A stretch of DNA of 64,000 nucleotides from Sideroxydans sp. (GTDB taxonomy: Bacteria > Pseudomonadota > Gammaproteobacteria > Burkholderiales > Gallionellaceae), in the NCBI GenBank assembly GCA_027310725.1, contig DAIDAG010000034.1, forward strand, positions 1 to 64,000. Direction: 5' to 3'. Every line of letters starts with the position of its first letter. Within the stretch, counting starts at the first letter, position 1. The notes under the pieces are model-generated. The model was not told the DNA's origin and made no database searches. It saw nothing but the letters and a program-made list of their open reading frames with translations. Below are positions 33,378 through 42,942 of this stretch, piece by piece. Made by a program: the position numbers and the translations under genes.

Positions 33378-34580
33378 TTACCAACCTGACTCGCGCTCCG
33401 GCGTAGCGGTGATCTTGTGGATACTAAGGTCAGCACCGTTGAATTCCTCTTCCTGAGTAAGACGAATACCAATGGTTTTTTTCAGCAGCCCATACACGAT
33501 GAAACCGCCAATCAATGCGATGGCGATGCCCAGCAGGGTGCCGATAAGTTGCGACATGATGCTTACCCCCCCGATACCGCCCAGAGCTTTTGCACCAAAG
33601 ATACCTGCCGCGATGCCGCCCCATGCGCCACACAGTCCGTGCAGAGGCCACACACCGAGTACGTCGTCGATCTTCCAGCGGTTCTGTGTGAGCGTGAACA
33701 TCCAGACAAACAGTCCGCCTGCCACACCGCCGGTGATTAAAGCGCCAAGAGGATGCATCAAATCGGAACCGGCGCACACTGCCACCAACCCGGCCAGGGG
33801 ACCGTTATGCACAAAGCCGGGGTCGTTCCTGCCGGCCCACAGGGCGACCAGCGTGCCGCCAACCATTGCCATCAGGGAATTCACCGCGACCAGGCCGCTG
33901 ATCTTGTCTATGGTCTGTGCCGACATGACATTGAAACCGAACCAGCCGACAGTCAGCACCCACGCTCCGAGCGCCAGAAAGGGGATACTGGAAGGGGGAT
34001 GAGCGGAGATGCGACCATCCTTGTTGTAACGCCCATGGCGCGAACCGAGCATCAGCACGGCTGCCAGGCCTATCCAGCCGCCTACCGCATGCACGACCAC
34101 GGAGCCTGCGAAATCGTGGAACTCAGCACCGAAGTTTGCGCTCAGCCAGTCCTGAATACCGAAACGATGGTTCCAGGCAATGCCCTCGAAGAAGGGATAG
34201 ACGAAGCCGACCAGCACGAAAGTCGCGGCAAGCATGGGATTGAAACGTGCCCGTTCCGCCACGCCGCCGGAAACGATGGCGGGAATAGCGGCTGCGAAAG
34301 TCAGCAGGAAGAAGAATTTGACCAGCTCATACCCATTCTTCTGGGCCAATTCTTCCGCACCCGAAAAGAAATTCACACCGTAAGCGATGCTGTAACCGAT
34401 AAAAAAATAGGCAAGCGTGGAAATGGCAAAATCGGAAAGTATCTTCACCAATGCGTTGACCTGATTTTTTTTCCGTACGGTACCGAGTTCCAGAAATGCG
34501 AACCCGGCGTGCATCGCAAGCACCATTATGGCGCCCAGTAAAATGAACAATGCATCAGTTCCGACCTTCAGGTTTTCCAT
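33378..34580 (-). CDS. amt: Ammonium transporter, Amt/Mep/Rh family
   Basis: 400 residues from ATG 34580 (TGGAGATG upstream; the longer frame to 34643 crosses the promoter). Eleven predicted membrane helices, no N-terminal signal peptide. Family hallmarks are visible: DALFILLGAIMVLAMHAGFAFLELG, FDFAGSVVVHAVGG-type pore motif (HDFAGSVVVHAVGGWIGL, first pore histidine) and GVWPLHGLCGAWGGIAAGIFG (second pore histidine). It imports ammonium. No glnK lies next to it within the window. Confidence 0.95.
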   Translation of the reverse strand: MENLKVGTDALFILLGAIMVLAMHAGFAFLELGTVRKKNQVNALVKILSDFAISTLAYFFIGYSIAYGVNFFSGAEELAQKNGYELVKFFFLLTFAAAIPAIVSGGVAERARFNPMLAATFVLVGFVYPFFEGIAWNHRFGIQDWLSANFGAEFHDFAGSVVVHAVGGWIGLAAVLMLGSRHGRYNKDGRISAHPPSSIPFLALGAWVLTVGWFGFNVMSAQTIDKISGLVAVNSLMAMVGGTLVALWAGRNDPGFVHNGPLAGLVAVCAGSDLMHPLGALITGGVAGGLFVWMFTLTQNRWKIDDVLGVWPLHGLCGAWGGIAAGIFGAKALGGIGGVSIMSQLIGTLLGIAIALIGGFIVYGLLKKTIGIRLTQEEEFNGADLSIHKITATPERESGW

Positions 34581-34616
34581 ATCATCTCCAAATAAGTGCG
34601 ATCCGGCGGAACGCAT

Positions 34617-34631
34617 GCAAGCACCATGCCA
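34617..34631 (-). promoter_or_regulatory. Sigma-54 (-24/-12) promoter of amt
   Basis: The minus strand reads TGGCATGGTGCTTGC, an exact -24/-12 match. Predicted start near 34605, 25 nt before ATG 34580. Confidence 0.87.
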
Positions 34632-34695
34632 GACAAATCGCACATTGATTTATTTGGTAATTTTGTTTTTCAGATGATATTTAAGGATGGATAAA

Positions 34696-34711
34696 TCACC
34701 AATATGGTGCC
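34696..34711. promoter_or_regulatory. NtrC-like binding site upstream of amt
   Basis: TCACCAATATGGTGC shows the CACC-N5-GGTG symmetry of the NtrC consensus TGCACY-N5-GGTGCA. A second half-site TGCACC lies at 34725-34730. Their position 65-115 bp upstream of the -24 box suits an enhancer. Confidence 0.65.
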
Positions 34712-34741
34712 TGTTAAAAAATAATGCACCATAATCATGCC

Positions 34742-35296
34742 TTATTTCGGTGCGGGCCAGCCCCCATCCAACGCCTTCTCCAGCCAGAACAGGCCGACGA
34801 TGGTCTTGCTATCCGTGATCTTGCCCAGCCGTATCCATTCGATGGCGTCATTCAGGGAGAGCTCGAACACTTCGAGGAATTCGCCATCGTCCAACTTGCT
34901 CCCCACATGCTTCAATCCGCGTGCAAGGAAGTACTCCATACGTTCGTCGGAATAGCCGATGCACGGCCAGGCTGTGGTGAGATGTATCCATTCGCGCGCC
35001 ACGTAGCCGGTCTCTTCCAGAAGTTCGCGCTGGGCCGTAACGAGGATATCTTCGCCATCGTCGATCTTGCCTGCCGGTAGTTCTATGAATTCGCGATGCA
35101 GGGGATAGCGAAATTGTCGCTCCATCACCAGATTGCCGTTGTCCAGCATGGCAAGCATCGCGACGGCGCCGGGATGGGTGATGTATTCGCGCGTGCTCTT
35201 GCTGCCGTCCGGCAACAACACCGTGTCCTTGAGCACTTCGATGAAACCACCGTCGTACATCACTTGGCTATCCAGTTGCTTCTCGGTCAGATCCAT
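34742..35296 (-). CDS. NUDIX hydrolase, ADP-ribose pyrophosphatase-like
   Basis: 184 residues from ATG 35296 (GGGGAGA sits at proper distance; ATG 35302 is too close to it). The Nudix box lies at about residues 82-104: GKIDDGEDILVTAQRELLEETGY, following GX5EX7REUXEEXGU. An N-terminal beta strand (VMYDGGFIEVLKDTVLLPDG) and ITHPGAVAMLAMLDNGNLVMERQFRYP are typical of ADP-ribose pyrophosphatases (NudF type). It hydrolyses nucleoside diphosphate derivatives in the cytoplasm. It lies between amt and the nuo operon on the same strand. Confidence 0.9.
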   Translation of the reverse strand: MDLTEKQLDSQVMYDGGFIEVLKDTVLLPDGSKSTREYITHPGAVAMLAMLDNGNLVMERQFRYPLHREFIELPAGKIDDGEDILVTAQRELLEETGYVAREWIHLTTAWPCIGYSDERMEYFLARGLKHVGSKLDDGEFLEVFELSLNDAIEWIRLGKITDSKTIVGLFWLEKALDGGWPAPK

Positions 35297-35314
35297 ATTC
35301 ATTCTCCCCAAACG

Positions 35315-35340
35315 AACACTCCCGCCGTGGCGGGAGTGTT
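35315..35340. terminator. Strong hairpin between nuoN and the NUDIX gene
   Basis: AACACTCCCGCC and GGCGGGAGTGTT pair perfectly around GT. It lies 20 bp after the nuoN stop. No T tract follows on the minus strand, so termination strength is uncertain. Confidence 0.6.
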
Positions 35341-35360
35341 CATTCAAAACATGTATTCAA

Positions 35361-36809
35361 TCAGTGCAACAAAGATTGTTGCACCGAGACGGCGCACACA
35401 GACATCAGCGTATTGGGCAGCAAGCCAAGAGCCAGCACCGCCAGTCCGTTGATGGAAATAAGCAGGCTGCTGTCCGGCTGGATGTAGAGCTTTTCGTGGC
35501 TCTCCGGCGCATCGAAATACATCAGCTTGACGATACGCAGGTAGTAGAAGGCGCCGATCAGCGAGAACAGCACAGCCAACACGACCAGCGGCAAATGCCC
35601 TGTCTGGACCGCCGCGTTCAGCACGGAGAACTTGGCATAGAACCCAACCGTCGGCGGCACACCTGCCATGGAGAACATCAACAGCAGCATCATGAAGGCC
35701 AGCCACGGGCTGCGCTGGTTGAGTCCCTTGAAGTCGTTCAGGTTGTCCGCCTCGAAACCTTCGCGCGACAACAGCATGATCATGCCGAAACCTCCCAGAC
35801 TCATCAACACATAGACCACGGCATAGAACATGGAGGAACCGTAACCCTCGACCGTCCCGCTCAACACGCCGATGAGCAGGAAACCCATATGGGCGATGGT
35901 CGAATAAGCGAACATGCGTTTGAGGTTGGTCTGCGCGATGGCGGTGATGTTACCCACGGCCATCGACAACACGGCCAGGATCATCAACATCCCGGACCAG
36001 TCGATCATCAGCGGTTGCAGCGCTTCTACCAGAAGCCGCATGATGAAAGCGAAGGCCGCCAGTTTGGGTGCGGAGCCGATGAACATCGTCATCGCGGTAG
36101 GCGCGCCCTGATATACGTCGGGCACCCACATATGGAACGGAACAGCGCCAATCTTGAACGCCAATCCTGCGACGATGAAGGCCAGACCGAACACCAATAG
36201 CTGTTTGTTCGCCGTGCCTTGATGGATGACTTCGGCAATGCGGTTCACGTCCAGCGAGCCGGTCGCGCCATAAAGCATGGACATGCCATAGAGCAGGAAG
36301 CCGGAAGCCATCGCGCCGAGGATAAAGTATTTCATCGCCGATTCGGTGGCAACTGCCGAGTCGCGTTGCAACGCAACCAGGGTATACAGGCTCAATGCGA
36401 GCACTTCCAGACCGAGATACAGGGAGAGGAAGTTGCTGGCGGAGATCATCACCATCATGCCTAGTGTGGCAAACAGCACCAGCGCGAGGAATTCGCCGGT
36501 GAACAGTCCGCGTGCCATCAGGTAACTGCGCGAATATACCAGCATCATGGAAACCGACAGGTAGGTCAGCAGCTTGAGCACGTCCGACATGAGATCGTCC
36601 ACGAACATATGGTGGAATATATGCACGATGCCGTCCTCATGCGTCGATACCGTGATCAGAGAGCAGCCAAGCAAGCTGAGTTGCACCAGCAGGTAAGTGA
36701 GTGTCTTGGTGTGATTCACGATGAACAGATCCGTGATGAGGATTGTGCACACCATCACAAGCAGGAATATCTCTGCGTAGGCCGGGGACAGGGAGGAGAG
36801 AAGATTCAT
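35361..36809 (-). CDS. nuoN: NADH-quinone oxidoreductase subunit N
   Basis: 482 residues, about 14 membrane helices. One of the three antiporter-like proton-pumping subunits in the membrane arm of complex I. The proton-antiporter domain is recognised by [43 protein letters not shown] and [15 protein letters not shown]; the pump glutamate and lysines of the family are in place (K in [10 protein letters not shown] in LKRMFAYS). Last gene of the nuo operon, eight bases after nuoM. Confidence 0.95.
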   Translation of the reverse strand: MNLLSSLSPAYAEIFLLVMVCTILITDLFIVNHTKTLTYLLVQLSLLGCSLITVSTHEDGIVHIFHHMFVDDLMSDVLKLLTYLSVSMMLVYSRSYLMARGLFTGEFLALVLFATLGMMVMISASNFLSLYLGLEVLALSLYTLVALQRDSAVATESAMKYFILGAMASGFLLYGMSMLYGATGSLDVNRIAEVIHQGTANKQLLVFGLAFIVAGLAFKIGAVPFHMWVPDVYQGAPTAMTMFIGSAPKLAAFAFIMRLLVEALQPLMIDWSGMLMILAVLSMAVGNITAIAQTNLKRMFAYSTIAHMGFLLIGVLSGTVEGYGSSMFYAVVYVLMSLGGFGMIMLLSREGFEADNLNDFKGLNQRSPWLAFMMLLLMFSMAGVPPTVGFYAKFSVLNAAVQTGHLPLVVLAVLFSLIGAFYYLRIVKLMYFDAPESHEKLYIQPDSSLLISINGLAVLALGLLPNTLMSVCAVSVQQSLLH

Positions 36810-36816
36810 GTTTTCC

Positions 36817-38310
36817 TCAATTCAAAACTTTGGGAGTAGCCAGATGCACCAGCAGATCGTTCACCGTTGTATGCATGATGTCGGCGAACGGCAAGGGATA
36901 CAAACCCATGCCCAACACAGCGACCGTCAGCAAGACGAAGACGAGTTTCTCGCGTCCCCCGATGTCGCGCAGATGGGCGACATGGTCGTTGGTAATGGCA
37001 CCGAAAATCACGCGTTTGTACATCCACAGCGTATAGGCCGCGCCGAAGATCAGCGTGCTGGCGGCGAGGAAGGCATACCAGAAGTTGGCTTTCACGGCTC
37101 CCATGATGACCATGAATTCGCCCACGAATCCGCTGGTACCCGGCAAACCGCTGTTGGCCATGGCGAACAGCATGAAGAACGCGGCGAATACCGGCATTTT
37201 CTTTGCCACACCGCCGTAGTCGACGATCTGGCGAGAGTGAACGCGGTCGTACAACACGCCGATGCACAGGAACAGCGCGCCCGCCACGAATCCGTGCGAG
37301 ATCATCTGCAACAACGCGCCTTCCATTCCGTAGGCGTTAAAAATGAAGAACCCGAGGGTAACGAAACCCATGTGTGAAATGGAAGAATAGGCGACCAGTT
37401 TCTTCATGTCGGACTGCGTCAGCGCAACCAGGCCGATATACACCACCGCGATCAACGACAACGTGATCATGACCGGAGCCAGATAGTGGCTGGCATCCGG
37501 CACAATGGGCAGGGAGAAGCGGATGAAGCCGTAAGCACCAACCTTCAACATGATCGCCGCCAGCACGACGGAGCCCCCGGTCGGCGCTTCAACGTGCGCA
37601 TCAGGCAACCAGGTGTGTACCGGAAACATCGGCACCTTCACCGAGAAAGCCATGAAGAACGCGATGAAGACCAGTATCTGCGCGGACAGCGATGGCATCG
37701 CCATACGATGAAAGTCCAGAATCTCGAAACTTCCGCCGGACTGGTGATACAGATACAGCAAGGCAACCAGCATCAACAGCGAACCGAGCAAGGTATAGAG
37801 AAAGAACTTGAGTGCGGCGTACACGCGGTTCGGACCGCCCCACACGCCGATGATGATGAACATCGGGATCAGCATCGCTTCCCAGAACACGTAGAACAGC
37901 ATCGCGTCCAGCGCGACGAACACGCCATTGACCAGACCCGACATGATCAGGAACGCCGCCATGTATTGCGCCACGCGCTTCTCGATGACTTTCCAGCCGG
38001 CGATCACCACCAGCGGGGTGAAGAAGCTGTTAAGCAGAACGAACAGTACCGAGATGCCGTCCACGCCGAGGTGGTAGTGGATGTTGAAACGTATGATCCA
38101 GTCTTTCATCTCGACGAACTGCATGTCGCTGGTCATGCGGTCGAATCCGGTATACAGCGGGATCGTGACCAGGAAGCTCAGGATCGCACCAACCAAAGCG
38201 ACGGTACGCGCCATTTTTGCATTGCGGTCATTGCCGGTAGCCAGCACCAGCAAACCGAAAAGGATGGGCAACCAGATGGCAGCGCTTAACAGTGGATATC
38301 CGAAAATCAT
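36817..38310 (-). CDS. nuoM: NADH-quinone oxidoreductase subunit M
   Basis: 497 residues, about 14 helices, antiporter-like proton-pumping subunit. Family blocks: [40 protein letters not shown] (membrane glutamate in FWEA), [30 protein letters not shown] and [15 protein letters not shown]. Starts 32 bp after the nuoL stop. Confidence 0.95.
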   Translation of the reverse strand: MIFGYPLLSAAIWLPILFGLLVLATGNDRNAKMARTVALVGAILSFLVTIPLYTGFDRMTSDMQFVEMKDWIIRFNIHYHLGVDGISVLFVLLNSFFTPLVVIAGWKVIEKRVAQYMAAFLIMSGLVNGVFVALDAMLFYVFWEAMLIPMFIIIGVWGGPNRVYAALKFFLYTLLGSLLMLVALLYLYHQSGGSFEILDFHRMAMPSLSAQILVFIAFFMAFSVKVPMFPVHTWLPDAHVEAPTGGSVVLAAIMLKVGAYGFIRFSLPIVPDASHYLAPVMITLSLIAVVYIGLVALTQSDMKKLVAYSSISHMGFVTLGFFIFNAYGMEGALLQMISHGFVAGALFLCIGVLYDRVHSRQIVDYGGVAKKMPVFAAFFMLFAMANSGLPGTSGFVGEFMVIMGAVKANFWYAFLAASTLIFGAAYTLWMYKRVIFGAITNDHVAHLRDIGGREKLVFVLLTVAVLGMGLYPLPFADIMHTTVNDLLVHLATPKVLN

Positions 38311-38342
38311 GCTTGTTCCTTCAGCTCTTCTCTAGTGTTGCC

Positions 38343-40349
38343 TTATTCGAACCATGTCCGCACTGTCAGCAGTGCAGAAACGCCGATGATCATCCAGAAT
38401 GCGTAGTGATAGACATAGCCGGTCTGGAAACCGCGCAGCACGCCGGAGAACATGCCCACAACCTTGGCCGAGCCGTTCACGAAGAAGCCGTCGATCAATT
38501 TCACGTCGCCGAACTTCCACAACAGGCGACTTGCACCGCGCGCGCCGCCCGCAAAGAACCAGTCGTTGAAGCGGTCGAAGTAGTACTTGTTGTCCAGCAC
38601 GGTATAGATGACTGAGAACTTCTGCTTGATGGTTGCCGGGATGTCCGGTCGCTTCATATATAGGAACCACGCACTGCCCGCTCCTGCCAGCGCCAGCCAG
38701 AACGGCAAGGAAACCAGCGCATGCAACGCCATGGCAAAAGCGCCGTGAAATTCTTCACGCATCTCAACCAGCGCATGATGGTTGGAACCGATGTAGATGG
38801 CATCGAGGAAGTAGTCGCCGAACAACATCGGCTCGATCGTGATGAAGCCGATCAACACGGACGGGATAGCCAGCAATATCAGCGGCAATGTGACTACCCA
38901 CGACGTCTCATGCGGCTTTTGCCCGGGTGCCAGACCGTGATGTTCGTCATGACTATGGTCGTCATGACCATGATGCTCCTTGCCGAAACGTTCCTCGCCG
39001 TGAAACACGAGGAAGTACATGCGGAAGGAATAGAAGGCCGTGACGAATACCCCCGCAACTACGGCAAAATAAGCAAATCCGGAACCGGGCAAGGTCGACA
39101 TGCCGACTGCTTCGATGATGCTGTCCTTGGAATAAAAGCCGGAGAAGAACGGTGTCCCGATCAATGCAAGAGAACCGATCAAAGAAGTGATCCAGGTGAT
39201 CGGCATATATTTGCGCAGACCACCCATGTTGCGGATGTCCTGGTCATGGTGCATGGCCATGATGACCGAACCGGCGGCCAGGAACAACAGCGCCTTGAAG
39301 AAGGCGTGCGTCATCAGATGGAATACGGCCGCAGAATACGCCGACGCACCGAGCGCTACAGTCATGTAACCGAGTTGCGACAGGGTGGAATACGCCACCA
39401 CGCGCTTGATGTCGTTCTGGATGATGCCGAGGAAGCCCATGAACAACGCGGTGATCGCGCCGATGACCATCACGAAGGACAAGGCCGTATCGGACAACTC
39501 GAACAGCGGCGACATGCGCGCCACCATGAAGATACCGGCGGTCACCATGGTCGCGGCATGAATCAGGGCGGAGATCGGGGTCGGGCCTTCCATCGAATCG
39601 GGCAGCCACACATGCAGAGGGAACTGCGCGCTCTTGCCCATCGCGCCGATGAACAGCAGGATGCAGATCGCGGTCAGCAGGCCCACGGAGACACCGGGGA
39701 TGGGTGCCATGTCGTTGACATAATTATGTGCATTGGCAAACACAGACTGGTAATCCAGCGTGCCGAACACCATCAGTACCAGACCGATACCGAGCAGGAA
39801 ACCGAAGTCGCCGACGCGGTTGACCAGGAATGCCTTCAGGTTGGCGTAGATCGCCGTGGGGCGTGTGTACCAGAAACCGATCAGCAGATAGGACACCAGA
39901 CCCACGGCTTCCCAGCCGAAGAACAGTTGCATGAAGTTGTTGGCCATCACCAGCATCAGCATGGAGAAGGTGAACAGCGAGATGTAACTGAAGAAACGCT
40001 GGTAGCCGGGATCTTCTGCCATGTATCCGATGGTGTAGATGTGCACCATCAGCGAGACGAAGGTCACCACCAGCATCATCATCACGGTCAGCCGGTCGAT
40101 CAGGAAGCCGACTTCGAAGCTGGTAATGTCGGAAGACATCCACTTGTATACCGTGCCGTTGAACAAATGCCCTGCCATCACATCCTGATAGATCGCCAGC
40201 GAGGCAAAGAAGGACACGGCGACCAGCGCGATCGTGATCCGGTGCGACCACGCACGTCCCAGCACGTTACCGAACAGTCCGGCAGCAAGAGCGCCGACCA
40301 GCGGGGCCAGGGGAACCAGTAAATACAGACTCTGCATTTCCATGCGCAT
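38343..40349 (-). CDS. nuoL: NADH-quinone oxidoreductase subunit L
   Basis: 668 residues, about 16 helices; distal proton-pumping subunit with the long amphipathic lateral helix in its C-terminal part. Blocks seen: RFFSYISLFTFSMLMLVMANNF, LFFGWEAVGLVSYLLIGFW, MGKSAQFPLHVWLPDSMEGPTPISALIHAATMVTAG and IKRVVAYSTLSQLGYM. A histidine-rich loop (HHGHDDHSHDEHHG, about 485-498) may bind metal. Start chosen at 40349, which overlaps the nuoK stop by one base (TGATG). Confidence 0.95.
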   Translation of the reverse strand: MRMEMQSLYLLVPLAPLVGALAAGLFGNVLGRAWSHRITIALVAVSFFASLAIYQDVMAGHLFNGTVYKWMSSDITSFEVGFLIDRLTVMMMLVVTFVSLMVHIYTIGYMAEDPGYQRFFSYISLFTFSMLMLVMANNFMQLFFGWEAVGLVSYLLIGFWYTRPTAIYANLKAFLVNRVGDFGFLLGIGLVLMVFGTLDYQSVFANAHNYVNDMAPIPGVSVGLLTAICILLFIGAMGKSAQFPLHVWLPDSMEGPTPISALIHAATMVTAGIFMVARMSPLFELSDTALSFVMVIGAITALFMGFLGIIQNDIKRVVAYSTLSQLGYMTVALGASAYSAAVFHLMTHAFFKALLFLAAGSVIMAMHHDQDIRNMGGLRKYMPITWITSLIGSLALIGTPFFSGFYSKDSIIEAVGMSTLPGSGFAYFAVVAGVFVTAFYSFRMYFLVFHGEERFGKEHHGHDDHSHDEHHGLAPGQKPHETSWVVTLPLILLAIPSVLIGFITIEPMLFGDYFLDAIYIGSNHHALVEMREEFHGAFAMALHALVSLPFWLALAGAGSAWFLYMKRPDIPATIKQKFSVIYTVLDNKYYFDRFNDWFFAGGARGASRLLWKFGDVKLIDGFFVNGSAKVVGMFSGVLRGFQTGYVYHYAFWMIIGVSALLTVRTWFE

Positions 40350-40660
40350 CAACCTTTCAAGCTGCCGAGTTCATCCACATTGATAGTGTGCAGGTTACGG
40401 AACAGCACCACCAGGATTGCCAGACCGATAGCCGCTTCTGCCGCCGCCACGGTGAGGATAAAGAATACGAACACCTGACCCGCCGGATCGTTCAGGTAAT
40501 GGGAGAAGGCGATGAAATTGGTGTTCACCGCCAGCAACATCAACTCGATCGCCATCAGCAACACGATCAGGTTCTTGCGGTTCAGGAAGATGCCAACCAC
40601 GCTGATGGCGAACAGCACGGCGCTCAACACCAGATAATGCGACAGACCCAGATTCAACAT
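40349..40660 (-). CDS. nuoK: NADH-quinone oxidoreductase subunit K
   Basis: 103 residues, three helices, standard size. Conserved membrane glutamates lie in [19 protein letters not shown] and in [14 protein letters not shown]. Part of the proton path near the quinone site. Confidence 0.95.
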   Translation of the reverse strand: MLNLGLSHYLVLSAVLFAISVVGIFLNRKNLIVLLMAIELMLLAVNTNFIAFSHYLNDPAGQVFVFFILTVAAAEAAIGLAILVVLFRNLHTINVDELGSLKG

Positions 40661-40675
40661 ATTCCCCCCTTTGCT

Positions 40676-41320
40676 TTAATCTGCAGTATGGCCATTCGGC
40701 AGCGCGGCCGGGTTTTTCTCCGTACCCGCTTTGTGTGCGGACGGTACGGAAACGATGCGCACGCGGTCCTGCCTTCTAACCTTGATCTGTTCGCCGATGT
40801 TCTGCCTCTTGGTATCGCGTCGTTTGCGCAAAGTCAGCGCGATCGCGGCTATCATCGCTATCAGCAACAGCACCGCAGCCAGCTCGAACGGATAGACATA
40901 ATCGGTATAGATCAGACGACCCAACTCTTTGGTATTGCTGTAATCGGCAGCATGTTTGACGGCGGTCATCCCGGCGGAGGTTTCCTTTGCTCCCAGCACC
41001 CACACCATCTGCACCCCAATCAAGCCGGCCAGCAAGAGCCCCACCGGTAGCCAGCGCCAGAAACCCAGGCGCAACTTCTCGATATTGATATCCAGCATCA
41101 TCACCACAAACAGGAACAGCACCATCACCGCCCCGACATACACCAGTACCAGCGCAATGGCGAGGAACTCGGCCTCAAGCAACATCCAGATGCCCGCGCA
41201 GCTGATAAAGGCCAGCACCAGAAATAACACTGCATGCAGCGGATTGCGCGAGGTGATGACGCGCAACGCCGCGAAGACGGTCACCGCGGCAAACAGATAG
41301 AACAGGGTTTCAATGTGCAT
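40676..41320 (-). CDS. nuoJ: NADH-quinone oxidoreductase subunit J
   Basis: 214 residues with five helices (AVTVFAALRVITSRNPLHAVLFLVLAFISCAGIWMLLEAEFLAIALVLVYVGAVMVLFLFVVMMLD is the family core, summarised here by its LYVGAVMVLF-like segment LVYVGAVMVLFLFVVMM). The C-terminus has a basic tail of about 45 residues (LTLRKRRDTKRQN...), longer than in E. coli. Confidence 0.94.
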   Translation of the reverse strand: MHIETLFYLFAAVTVFAALRVITSRNPLHAVLFLVLAFISCAGIWMLLEAEFLAIALVLVYVGAVMVLFLFVVMMLDINIEKLRLGFWRWLPVGLLLAGLIGVQMVWVLGAKETSAGMTAVKHAADYSNTKELGRLIYTDYVYPFELAAVLLLIAMIAAIALTLRKRRDTKRQNIGEQIKVRRQDRVRIVSVPSAHKAGTEKNPAALPNGHTAD

Positions 41321-41334
41321 ATGGCATCCTCTGA

Positions 41335-41823
41335 TTACCGATACTTGGCATCGGCAGCCCGATCCTTGGCGATCTGCTCTTCATATTTGTCGCCTATCGC
41401 CAACAACATGGGCTTGGTGTAATACAGATCACCGCGCTTCTCGCCGTGATACTCGTATATGCGCGTTTCGACGATCGCATCCACTGGGCAGGATTCTTCG
41501 CAGAAGCCGCAGAAAATGCATTTGACCAGGTCGATATCGTATTGCGTAGTGCGGCGCGTACCGTCTTCACGCTCAGCCACTTCGATCTTGATGGCAAGTG
41601 CCGGACATACGGCTTCGCACAGTTTGCAGCCGATACAGCGCTCCTCGCCATTGGGATAGCGGCGTTGCGCATGCAAACCGCGGAAGCGGAAACTTTGCGG
41701 CGTCTTTTCCTCCGGATACTCCACAGTGATATGGCGCGCGAAAAAATAATGCCCGGTCACCGAGAAACCCTTGAGAAACTCGAGCAGCAAAAAACTCTTG
41801 AAGAAATTAATGAGGTTTTTCAT
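41335..41823 (-). CDS. nuoI: NADH-quinone oxidoreductase subunit I
   Basis: 162 residues, membrane-associated ferredoxin-like subunit that carries clusters N6a and N6b. Two CX2CX2CX3CP motifs: [16 protein letters not shown] and [16 protein letters not shown]. An N-terminal amphipathic helix ([19 protein letters not shown]) docks to the membrane arm. Confidence 0.96.
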   Translation of the reverse strand: MKNLINFFKSFLLLEFLKGFSVTGHYFFARHITVEYPEEKTPQSFRFRGLHAQRRYPNGEERCIGCKLCEAVCPALAIKIEVAEREDGTRRTTQYDIDLVKCIFCGFCEESCPVDAIVETRIYEYHGEKRGDLYYTKPMLLAIGDKYEEQIAKDRAADAKYR

Positions 41824-41841
41824 TTTTCTATCCTCGCTTGC

Positions 41842-42942
41842 TTACCACAACCAATACGGCGTCTGCATCCACGCGGCCACCACGACCACCCATACCAGCG
41901 TGAGGGGGATGAATACTTTCCAGCCCAGGCGCATCAGCTGGTCGTAGCGATAGCGCGGGAACGTCGCGCGGAACCAAAGGAACATGAACATGAAGATGAA
42001 CATCTTGCCGACCATCCAGAACAAGCCGGGAATATGATCGGTGAACGCGCCCAATAGCGGCCAGTTATGGAACGGATTGAGCCAGCCGCCAAGGAACAAA
42101 ACGGTAGCCAAAGCCGCAATCAATATCATATTGGCATATTCAGCCAGGAAGAAGATTGCAAAGCCCATGCCGGAATATTCCACATGGAAACCGGCAACAA
42201 TTTCGGACTCGCCTTCGGCCATGTCGAACGGCGCGCGATTGGTCTCGGCCACGCCCGCAATGAAATACACCACGAACATCGGGAACAACGGGATGAAATA
42301 CCAGTGGAACAGACCGTAACCGCCGTCCTGCCCGTGCACGATATCGCCCAGATTCATGCTCTGCGCCGCCAGCAGCACGCACACCAGGGCAAAGCCCATG
42401 GCCAACTCATACGAGACGATCTGTGCTGCAGAACGCAAGGATCCGAGGAATGCGTACTTGGAGTTTGACGACCACCCGGCGATGATGATGCCATATACCC
42501 CAAGCGAGGTCATCGTCAGCAGATAGAGCAATCCGGCATTCACGTTCGCCAAAATCAAATTATCGCCGAAGGGTACGACCGCCCACGCTGCCAATGCGGT
42601 TGATAGCGACAATACCGGTGCCAATAAGAACAGGAATTTGTTGGCGCGAGTCGGGATGATGATTTCCTTGCACAGCAGCTTGACGCCATCGGCGATCGGT
42701 TGCAGCAACCCCCACCAACCCACACGGTTGGGGCCGGGCCGTACCTGCATGAAACCCAATATCTTGCGTTCTGCCAACGTGAAGTAAGCCACGCCGATCA
42801 TGACGGGCGCAATGATCGCGACTATCTTCAGCACCGTCCAAATCACCGGCCACACGGGGCCAATATAGCGCCACAACACATCCCAGAGTCCGAACAGGTT
42901 CCAGAACCATTGAAAGAATTGCAGGATCTGGGCTTCCATCAT
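41842..42942 (-). CDS. nuoH: NADH-quinone oxidoreductase subunit H
   Basis: 366 residues, eight helices, joins the peripheral and membrane arms and forms much of the quinone chamber. Blocks: [46 protein letters not shown]-type segment ([21 protein letters not shown]) and the acidic quinone loop [20 protein letters not shown]. Overlaps the end of nuoG by four bases (two adjacent ATGs at 42942 and 42939). Confidence 0.95.
   Translation of the reverse strand: MMEAQILQFFQWFWNLFGLWDVLWRYIGPVWPVIWTVLKIVAIIAPVMIGVAYFTLAERKILGFMQVRPGPNRVGWWGLLQPIADGVKLLCKEIIIPTRANKFLFLLAPVLSLSTALAAWAVVPFGDNLILANVNAGLLYLLTMTSLGVYGIIIAGWSSNSKYAFLGSLRSAAQIVSYELAMGFALVCVLLAAQSMNLGDIVHGQDGGYGLFHWYFIPLFPMFVVYFIAGVAETNRAPFDMAEGESEIVAGFHVEYSGMGFAIFFLAEYANMILIAALATVLFLGGWLNPFHNWPLLGAFTDHIPGLFWMVGKMFIFMFMFLWFRATFPRYRYDQLMRLGWKVFIPLTLVWVVVVAAWMQTPYWLW

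Noticed and set aside
38721-40322. 533-codon open frame opposite nuoL
   Set aside because: Histidine/glutamine-rich antisense shadow of nuoL.
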